DNA of 11,060 bases. Source: JAVKNF01 sp031537795 (GTDB taxonomy: Bacteria; Pseudomonadota; Alphaproteobacteria; Rickettsiales; Deianiraeaceae). Positions 5,701 to 11,060 of the stretch are shown one piece after another. The position numbers and the translations under genes are program-made. Under the pieces are notes generated by a model. That model did no database searches. It saw nothing but the letters and a program-made list of their open reading frames with translations, and was not told the DNA's origin. Where the stretch lies: assembly GCA_031537795.1 (NCBI GenBank), contig JAVKNF010000033.1:1-11060 (forward strand). The letters run 5' to 3'. Within the stretch, counting starts at the first letter, position 1. The number at the start of each line of letters is the position of its first letter.

Positions 5701-8129
5701 GAATAACTGAAAATATCGTTAGAAGTCTTTTACGAGAAAAAGGATATTACGATGATGAAAATATTATTATTGAAGAGCAAAAATCACAAAATCCAAAAAT
5801 AAACAAACTTTTAAAAACCGCATCTAAACAACAAAATGGGGGGCAAGGTTATCCTGAATTTATTATTTGGTTTAAAAACAAACCTGATGATTTAATTGTT
5901 ATTGAATGCAAAAAAGATGCTCATTATCACGAAAGCAAAAATAAACAACAATACAAAGATTATGCGGTTGACGGAGTTCTACTTTATGCTTCTTATTTAC
6001 AAAAAGAATATAACACGACAGCTGTAGCCGTCAGTGGAACGAATGACAAAGATAAAAAAATTTCAACTTTTCTTTGGTTAAAAGGTCATTACATTTATAA
6101 AGATATTCAAGATAAAATATTTTTGAAATCTTCAGAAATTGATAGTGAAATTAAAAGACAATCAAGACCATTTGCGGAAGAAGATTTAATTCAAAAGGCA
6201 ACAGAATATAATAATTTTTTAGATAAATATGCTATACCAGAAGTTGAAAGATGCACTTTAATTAGTGCAATTTTAGTTTCTTTGCAAAATAAAGCATTTT
6301 TAGAAAGCTATAAATATCACGAATCGAACAAAGATTTAATAAATGCTCTCTTATTAGGTTGTAATAATGTTTTAAAAGAAAAATTAGAAAATCAAGTTGA
6401 CAAGATTAACATAATAATGTCAGAATATCGTAAATTTGAGACAAATACTAATTTTTGTGATGATAAAATTTTTAATAAAGATAAAAAAACAAATGATATT
6501 AATAAAATTTTAAGAGATTTTATAGAAAAGATTGCAAATGAAATATTACCGCATATAAATGAAAGTGAATTTGATATTTTAGGGAAGTTCTATAATGAAT
6601 TTATAAGATATGCAGGAAATGATAAAAGCACAGGGTTAGTCTTAACTCCAACACATATAACGGATTTTTTTTGCGATATAGCAGAATTAGGAGTTGATGA
6701 TATTGTTTTTGACCCTTGTTGCGGAACTGGTGGTTTTCTTGTATCTGCAATGAATTATATGCTTAAAAAAGCAGGAAATAATAAAGATAAACAAATTCAA
6801 ATAAAATCAAATCAATTAATAGGAATTGAAAAAAAACCTGATATGTTTTCTCATGCTTGCTCCAATATGATGATGCGAGGTGATGGAAAAAGCCATATAA
6901 TAATAGGAGACTGTTTTCAAGTAATAGAAATACCATTGAAAAATGAAAAAGGGGAAATAATTGTTGATGAAAATAGTAAACCAAAAAGACAAATGATAAA
7001 ATTAACTCAAGATATAAAAGAAAAATATAAACCTACTAGAGCCTTCTTAAACCCACCTTATAGAAAAGGTAATGCAAAAGAGCAATTAGAATTTGTTGAA
7101 AATGCCCTAGAGTGTATTTTAAAAGATGGAATTTGTGTTGCAATTTGCCAAATGTCAACTGCAACATCTTTATCTATCGATGTAATGGAGGTTAAAAAAA
7201 GATTACTAGAAAAACATACTCTTGAGGCTGTTTTTTCAATGCCAGATGATTTATTCCAAACCGCAGAAGTTAATACCTGTATTCTTGTATTTAAAGCATA
7301 CAATCAGCATTCAAAAGATAAAGAAACATTTTTTGGTTATTTCAAAGATGATGGTTTTGTGAAAACTAAAGACAAAGGAAGAATAGATAAATATAAAAAA
7401 TGGAAAGATATAAAAGAAAAATGGTTATCTGCTTTTAAAAATAAACAAAATTTAGAAGGAATAAGTGTAAAATATCAAGTTAATGCAGAAGACGAGTGGT
7501 GCGCGGAAGCTTATATGCAAACAGGATATTTTGAATTAAAAAAAGATAATTTTGAAAACAATTTAAAAAAATTTATAGCTTTTAATGTAATTGAGAATTT
7601 GGATTTTTACCCAAAAAAAGATAAAATATTAAACAAAGATTATTTATTAGAGACTGAAAAATGGAAATGGTTCTTTTATAAAGATATTTTTAATATAGAA
7701 AGAGGTAAATCATCTGAAATAGAAACAAATCAAAAAACCTTATTAATAGGTGCTTCTCAAAATCATAACGGAAGCAATAATGAATTTAATAATTTTGAAC
7801 CTTTTTATAAAGACTTAAAAATAACAATAGGAAACGGTGGAAATACTGGCTGCGGTCAATCGTTTTTACAAAATTTACCTTTTAATGCAAAAAGCACTGT
7901 AAATATTATTGATTTAAAAAATTATCAGTTAAACAATTTTATTGGAATTTTTTTAATTACTTTAATACAAATGGAGCACTTTAAGTTTAATTTTGGAAGA
8001 GGTTGGAGTCTTGAAAGAATGGAAAAATCTCAAATCAAACTCCCTACAACTCAACAAGGTGAAGTAGATTGGAAATTTATGGAAGATTATATTAGATCCT
8101 TGCCTTATGGTAGTTCAGATAAATGCTAA
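5676..8129 (+). CDS. single-chain restriction-modification enzyme (type IIG-like, N6-adenine)
   Basis: An 817-aa protein that joins three functions usually split in type I systems. The N-terminus (about 10-130) resembles the HsdR N-terminal nuclease fold: YPEFIIW (60-66) and IECKK (76-80) fit a PD-(D/E)xK site with E61, E77 and K79. The middle (about 285-560) is an HsdM-type adenine methylase with SAM motif I DPCCGTGGFL (346-355) and catalytic motif IV NPPY (459-462). The C-terminus (about 660-810) resembles an HsdS-like target-recognition half, ending in the GRGWSLERMEKSQIKLP block and a WKFMEDYIRSLP tail, as in type IIG enzymes. It should methylate adenine in, and cut near, a sequence that cannot be predicted here. 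No hsdR, hsdS or antirestriction gene adjoins, consistent with self-sufficiency. The frame is intact. The nearby IS fossil hints at acquired DNA, but base use is like the rest. Confidence 0.88.
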   Translation: MTEQLMTERITENIVRSLLREKGYYDDENIIIEEQKSQNPKINKLLKTASKQQNGGQGYPEFIIWFKNKPDDLIVIECKKDAHYHESKNKQQYKDYAVDGVLLYASYLQKEYNTTAVAVSGTNDKDKKISTFLWLKGHYIYKDIQDKIFLKSSEIDSEIKRQSRPFAEEDLIQKATEYNNFLDKYAIPEVERCTLISAILVSLQNKAFLESYKYHESNKDLINALLLGCNNVLKEKLENQVDKINIIMSEYRKFETNTNFCDDKIFNKDKKTNDINKILRDFIEKIANEILPHINESEFDILGKFYNEFIRYAGNDKSTGLVLTPTHITDFFCDIAELGVDDIVFDPCCGTGGFLVSAMNYMLKKAGNNKDKQIQIKSNQLIGIEKKPDMFSHACSNMMMRGDGKSHIIIGDCFQVIEIPLKNEKGEIIVDENSKPKRQMIKLTQDIKEKYKPTRAFLNPPYRKGNAKEQLEFVENALECILKDGICVAICQMSTATSLSIDVMEVKKRLLEKHTLEAVFSMPDDLFQTAEVNTCILVFKAYNQHSKDKETFFGYFKDDGFVKTKDKGRIDKYKKWKDIKEKWLSAFKNKQNLEGISVKYQVNAEDEWCAEAYMQTGYFELKKDNFENNLKKFIAFNVIENLDFYPKKDKILNKDYLLETEKWKWFFYKDIFNIERGKSSEIETNQKTLLIGASQNHNGSNNEFNNFEPFYKDLKITIGNGGNTGCGQSFLQNLPFNAKSTVNIIDLKNYQLNNFIGIFLITLIQMEHFKFNFGRGWSLERMEKSQIKLPTTQQGEVDWKFMEDYIRSLPYGSSDKC

Positions 8130-8137
8130 TTATCAAG

Positions 8138-8192
8138 GGTATAATTACCAGTTTTAGAGAACTCTTAATTACCAGTTTAACCAAGTGGTTTT
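8138..8192. terminator. hairpin and short-repeat cluster between convergent genes
   Basis: This lies between the restriction-modification gene and the RluC-family gene, which converge. TAATTACCAGTTT is repeated at 8142-8154 and 8166-8178 (24-nt period). GGTA/TACC (8138-8149), AGAG/CTCT (8155-8164) and AACC/GGTT (8179-8190, followed by two more T bases) can each form short stems. A bidirectional terminator role is plausible from position but the stems are only four pairs long. Confidence 0.3.
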
Positions 8193-8253
8193 GGGTTATG
8201 TGTAGATTATCTTAATTTTCACGATATTCTTTCTTTAATCTTAAAAATAAAAA

Positions 8254-9144
8254 TCAAAAAGATATATTATCTAGATTTTCCAAATTCAATATATTTTCTA
8301 TGTTAAGTTCTATTTTTTTAAAATTTGGAATTTCAATCTTCGTCGCAAACAACTGGAGATATTTCGATAAAATTTTATTTCCGTTATATTTTCTATCTCC
8401 TATTATAGGGGAGCCTATTTCTGATAGATGTATTCTAATCTGATGTTTTCTTCCGGTTTCAGGATTTAATTTTAAAATTGATATATTCTCTTTTTGATAT
8501 TTTTTTATAGTTTCATAGGTGGTCTTACTTTGTTTTTCAAACTCATCAATTAAAATAGGAAGATCTATTTCTCCTTCATCTCTAAATGGAATTGGATAAA
8601 CTATCGCGATATATTCTTTTTTTACGGCTTTCTCTTTGAAAGCTAAAGTTATTTCTTGGGCTGTTTTCAAGTCTTTAGCTAAAATTAAAAGCCCTCTTGT
8701 GTTTTTATCTATGCGATGAACTTGATATAATTTTTCCTCTGATAAAAATTGAAAAAAATCACTCACGCAATTTTGTACTTTAGTTCCACCCTGCACTGCA
8801 AGTCCATAAGGTTTATTTATGCAGATAATTTTTTCATCTTCGTAGATCTTCGATCTTTTTATAGCTTCTATAAGATGTTTTGGCAAAAAGACTTGCTCTT
8901 TTTTTATTTTTTTATTTTTTTTGTAATTATTTTGATCTTTTTTTATATAAAAAATCTTAATTTCGTCTCCATTTGAAAGAAGAACATCGTTAAGGATATT
9001 TTTATTATTTAACTTTATTTCTTTTTTTCTAAAAAGATATTTTGATGAGTTAAAAGATAAACCTTCAAATGAATTTAAAACCTTTGTTAATTTCAAACCA
9101 GAAATAGATTCATTGACTTTAATTATCTTTATTTCTCTTGACAA
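8254..9144 (-). CDS. rluC: RluC-family 23S rRNA pseudouridine synthase
   Basis: Converts specific uridines of 23S rRNA to pseudouridine in the cytoplasm; RluC proper acts at positions 955, 2504 and 2580 in E. coli numbering. Residues about 12-68 form an S4-like RNA-binding domain (LFRKKEIKLNN, then GDEIKIF). The catalytic domain follows from about 100, with INKPYGLAVQGG (109-120), the signature VHRIDKNTRGLLILAKD (142-158, catalytic D146) and GRKHQIRIHLSEIGSPIIGD (231-250). The start codon is TTG at 9144, overlapping the end of rpmA by 16 nt; no in-frame ATG lies near the domain start, and the S4-like region needs this start. It is the last gene of rplU-rpmA-rluC and is probably translated by coupling. 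The length of 296 aa is slightly short. RluD is an alternative name; the family is firm, the exact member less so. Confidence 0.88.
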   Translation of the reverse strand: MSREIKIIKVNESISGLKLTKVLNSFEGLSFNSSKYLFRKKEIKLNNKNILNDVLLSNGDEIKIFYIKKDQNNYKKNKKIKKEQVFLPKHLIEAIKRSKIYEDEKIICINKPYGLAVQGGTKVQNCVSDFFQFLSEEKLYQVHRIDKNTRGLLILAKDLKTAQEITLAFKEKAVKKEYIAIVYPIPFRDEGEIDLPILIDEFEKQSKTTYETIKKYQKENISILKLNPETGRKHQIRIHLSEIGSPIIGDRKYNGNKILSKYLQLFATKIEIPNFKKIELNIENILNLENLDNISF

Positions 9145-9392
9145 GGTGAAATATCAACAAAAGTTCTGTCATTTTTACCGTGTCTAAAACTAACAATACC
9201 TGAATTTATAGAAAATATTGTATGATCTCTTCCCATGCCAGTTCCTACACCAGCATGATACACGCTACCCCTTTGCCTAATTATTATATTACCTGCTTTT
9301 GCAAAAGAACCGCCTGATATTTTTAAACCAAGTCTTCTTCCTGCCGAATCTCTTCCATTTTTTGTGGTACCTGCACCTTTACTGTCTGCCAT
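9129..9392 (-). CDS. rpmA: 50S ribosomal protein L27
   Basis: L27 is a bacterial large-subunit protein whose N-terminal tail reaches toward the peptidyl-transferase centre. The 87-aa protein shows the family hallmarks: GAGTTKNGRDSAGRRLGLK near the N-terminus, GNIIIRQRGSVYHAG, then GMGRDHTIF and a short basic end. The ATG at 9392 begins MADSKGAG directly, with no cleavable N-terminal extension of the Firmicutes kind. It starts 3 nt after the rplU stop (TAG at 9396), so the two are co-transcribed and probably coupled. Its own 3' end overlaps the RluC-family gene. No Shine-Dalgarno sequence is evident in the rplU tail. Confidence 0.97.
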   Translation of the reverse strand: MADSKGAGTTKNGRDSAGRRLGLKISGGSFAKAGNIIIRQRGSVYHAGVGTGMGRDHTIFSINSGIVSFRHGKNDRTFVDISPCQEK

Positions 9393-9395
9393 AAA

Positions 9396-9731
9396 CTATA
9401 ACTTTTTCTCTTCTATAGACTTAACATTAACTATAGTTCTGTATTGTCTGTGTCCTCTTTTTTTAGAATAATCTTTTCTCCTCTTTTTCTTGAAGACGAT
9501 AATTTTATCATCTCTAAATTGTTTTACAATATCACAAACAACTTTATATTTTTTTGCTTCTGCTTTAATTAAAACGTCCTCCCCTTTATTAACAAAAATA
9601 ACATCATCAATAGAAAACTCTGAACCAATATCAGCTTCTATTCTTTCGCACTCAAAAGCCTCTCCAGGTATAGCAACGTGCTGTTTTTCACCCATTTGAA
9701 TTATTGCAAAATGTAAAGCAGAGTTCGACAT
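9396..9731 (-). CDS. rplU: 50S ribosomal protein L21
   Basis: L21 binds 23S rRNA in the large subunit. The 111-aa protein contains FAIIQMGEKQHVAIPGEAFECERIEA-type opening (residues 8-33), the VIFVNKGEDVLI hairpin, and the C-terminal basic signature KKKRRKDYSKKRGHRQYRT (about 81-99) that is diagnostic for the family. About seven extra residues (MSNSALH) precede the usual start. ATG 9731 is kept because it lies only 8 nt past a -10 box and no better ATG is near the usual start. It leads the rplU-rpmA-rluC operon. In many bacteria obgE follows rplU-rpmA; here a pseudouridine synthase takes that place. Confidence 0.96.
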   Translation of the reverse strand: MSNSALHFAIIQMGEKQHVAIPGEAFECERIEADIGSEFSIDDVIFVNKGEDVLIKAEAKKYKVVCDIVKQFRDDKIIVFKKKRRKDYSKKRGHRQYRTIVNVKSIEEKKL

Positions 9732-9738
9732 ATATCTA

Positions 9739-9768
9739 AATGTAATTAAATTAAAAAATTAATGTCAA
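9739..9768 (-). promoter_or_regulatory. promoter of the rplU-rpmA-rluC operon
   Basis: On the minus strand a consensus TTGACA (9768-9763) is followed after 18 nt by TACATT (9744-9739, four of six matches). The predicted transcription start falls at or within a base or two of the rplU ATG, so the message would be leaderless. A 17-nt spacing with TTACAT is also possible and does not change this. Confidence 0.5.
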
Positions 9769-9867
9769 GTTTTCTTTTAATTTTAAAATATTAAAATTAT
9801 CAATATTCTATTTTGTTGTAATTAATTGTATATTTTCATTCTTTTTTAGTTAAATTCTATAAAATAA

Positions 9868-9896
9868 TTGACAATAAGATATTTTTAAGCTATTAT
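9868..9896 (+). promoter_or_regulatory. promoter of the coiled-coil gene at 9914
   Basis: Consensus TTGACA (9868-9873), an exact 17-nt spacer and TATTAT (9891-9896, five of six matches) form the best sigma70-type promoter in the window. Transcription should begin near 9903-9904, leaving a leader of about 10 nt with no Shine-Dalgarno sequence. Confidence 0.65.
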
Positions 9897-9913
9897 TAAC
9901 TTGTTTTTTAAAT

Positions 9914-11060
9914 ATGAACAGAAAAACTGAAGAAGAATTAGATGAAGAAGGAAAAGCAATAGAAAATGAACTTCTTGAGCGAAAAAAAATTTTACAAGAA
10001 ATAAATGAAAAGGATAAAGAGGAAATTCTAAAAAAACTTAACATAGAAAATCAAGAGATATTAGACATAACAGTTAAATTAGCAAGATGCATAGAAGATA
10101 AAGAAACAAGAAGGATTTTAATAGAATCCGGTATATTTAATAATGAAAATGAATTCAAAGCTACATTTAAAGATAGTACATTATTAGCCGCAATAGGCAG
10201 AATGAATAATACTCATATAGAAGAAGATAGAGAAGGTATAATTGAAAAGGCTAAAGAAGGTAAATTAGATGGCATGCTCCCTCTGAGCAACTATTCATTA
10301 AATAAAAAAGAGCAGGCCTTAATTCTATTTTTATTTGACGATCAAAACGAGAAGGGAAAGAATTTAAGAAAAGCTTTTCAAGAAGTAAAAATTATTCACA
10401 GGAATCCTTTTGCAGATTATGATCAAGAGTTAAAGCATTTTTATAAATTCATACAAAACAAAATAGCTTTTGAAGAATTAAAAAAAGAAAAGATAGACTC
10501 GAAAATGCTAAATGAAAGTTTAAGAATTCCAGAATTAAGTGCAGGACTTATAAAGCTAGCAGGGCATCTTGACTCAGGTGAAATTGAAAAAAATACTAAA
10601 ATAGAAGAAATAGATAAAAAAGTTAATACTAAAATAGAAGAAATAGATAAAAAAGTTAATACTAAAATAGAAGAAATAGATAAAAAAATAAAAAACGATG
10701 TAAATAATATTGATACAGAAATAAAGAATTTAAGAACAGAGCTCGATGATAGATTAAATATTAAAAGTGAAGAATTATTAAATAAAGTAGATTCTTTTGC
10801 AAGTAAAGATGATTTAAAAACCAAAGCCGAAGAAGATTCAAGAAAATTAAGAGAAGAAAAAGAAAAGCTAGAGAAAGTAGAACAAACTTTAAAAGATGTT
10901 GAAAAAGACAGAAAAAATGAAAATGAAAAAGACAAAAAAGTTGGAATAGGAATTTCAGCCGTTTCCTTAATAGGCGGGGCAATAGTTGCATATTTAACAA
11001 CAGGAGTTATTAGTGCTGCAGCTTTAGCTGTTGCAGCTGGTGGTTTTATTGGAGTTGTAG
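9914..11060 (+). CDS. hypothetical coiled-coil protein with C-terminal membrane segment, partial
   Basis: The frame opens at ATG 9914 and stays open to the window edge: 382 codons, 3' end missing. I do not recognise the family. Residues 1-225 are charged and helical, with a more ordinary globular look at about 75-190. Three copies of an 11-residue unit, NTKIEEIDKKV, occupy 227-259, and a long Lys/Glu coiled coil continues to about 340. Hydrophobic, Gly/Ala-rich sequence begins abruptly at about 343 (VGIGISAVSLIGGAIVAYL) and runs to the edge, enough for one or two membrane helices. There is no N-terminal signal peptide. A coiled coil followed by a hydrophobic hairpin is seen in some secreted membrane-inserting effectors of intracellular bacteria and in bacterial membrane-organising proteins, but neither role is shown here. 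It is driven by the strong promoter at 9868-9896. Confidence 0.85.
   Translation, partial: MNRKTEEELDEEGKAIENELLERKKILQEINEKDKEEILKKLNIENQEILDITVKLARCIEDKETRRILIESGIFNNENEFKATFKDSTLLAAIGRMNNTHIEEDREGIIEKAKEGKLDGMLPLSNYSLNKKEQALILFLFDDQNEKGKNLRKAFQEVKIIHRNPFADYDQELKHFYKFIQNKIAFEELKKEKIDSKMLNESLRIPELSAGLIKLAGHLDSGEIEKNTKIEEIDKKVNTKIEEIDKKVNTKIEEIDKKIKNDVNNIDTEIKNLRTELDDRLNIKSEELLNKVDSFASKDDLKTKAEEDSRKLREEKEKLEKVEQTLKDVEKDRKNENEKDKKVGIGISAVSLIGGAIVAYLTTGVISAAALAVAAGGFIGVV
10592..10690 (+). repeat. three tandem 33-bp in-frame repeats
   Basis: Units at 10592-10624, 10625-10657 and 10658-10690 encode NTKIEEIDKKV, the same again, and NTKIEEIDKKI. The DNA of the first two is identical and the third differs only in its last codon, so the expansion is recent. 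Eleven residues is three heptad-like turns (an 11-residue hendecad), which keeps a coiled coil in register. The repeats lie wholly inside the gene starting at 9914. Confidence 0.95.

Noticed and set aside
5676..8129. Plain type I HsdM needing separate HsdR and HsdS.
   Set aside because: The chain carries its own nuclease-like N-terminus and recognition-like C-terminus, and no hsdR or hsdS flanks it.
10592..10690. CRISPR-like array from the three 33-bp repeats.
   Set aside because: The repeats are directly adjacent with no spacers and encode an in-frame coiled-coil unit.
10441..11000. Long minus-strand frames rich in Ser, Phe and Leu opposite the coiled-coil gene.
   Set aside because: They mirror the Lys/Glu-rich codons of the plus-strand gene, have low-complexity composition and no promoter. 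The same holds for the antisense frames over pdhC, the glycosyltransferase, the orphan gene, trxB and the restriction-modification gene.
1..11060. tRNA, rRNA or riboswitch genes.
   Set aside because: No GC-rich cloverleaf-like or conserved RNA segment stands out in the gaps; the only GC-rich intergenic patch is the 20-nt hairpin at 5054-5073.

Overview
The window is very AT-rich, with A- and T-ending codons throughout. It carries a pyruvate dehydrogenase E2 of the alphaproteobacterial single-lipoyl type, bacterial translation and ribosomal genes, and highly charged orphan proteins rich in Lys, Glu, Asn and Ile. This fits a reduced-genome, probably host-associated alphaproteobacterium of Rickettsiales or Holosporales type. 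The placement is an inference from composition and gene style; no rRNA marker is present. UGA is an ordinary stop here (pdhC and the RluC-family gene both end in TGA), so the code is standard.

Layout, left to right. pdhC (132-1379, +) is followed by a family 25 glycosyltransferase (1431-2234, +) and an unrecognised helical protein (2291-3271, +). infC (3327-3818, -) converges on that protein and is divergent from trxB (4117-5055, +). Positions 5054 to about 5530 hold a decayed IS200/IS605 element: a minus-strand tnpA fossil with seven in-frame stops and a GC-rich imperfect hairpin touching the trxB stop codon. Next comes a long single-chain restriction-modification enzyme (5676-8129, +) combining nuclease, N6-adenine methylase and target-recognition regions. 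A convergent minus-strand cluster reads rplU, rpmA, RluC-family pseudouridine synthase (9731 down to 8254). A divergent gene (9914 to beyond 11060, +) encodes a coiled-coil protein with a triplicated 11-residue unit and a hydrophobic C-terminal segment; the window edge cuts it.

The genes are a mix of core functions (acetyl-CoA entry, initiation factor 3, thioredoxin reduction, large-subunit ribosomal proteins, rRNA modification) and accessory ones (glycosyltransferase, restriction-modification enzyme next to a dead transposon, two orphans). Only rplU-rpmA-rluC looks like a true operon, with a 3-nt gap and then a 16-nt overlap.

The most striking cross-gene pattern is in the control regions. 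At least five start codons sit just 7 to 17 nt after a sigma70-like -10 box, several with a TTGACA -35 box, and no gene start has a convincing Shine-Dalgarno sequence. This suggests leaderless or very short-leader mRNAs as a local norm. The other leads are a perfect 15-bp tandem duplication of the restriction-modification gene's start codon, an infC with a GTG start and a changed 30S-binding loop, and the two orphan proteins.
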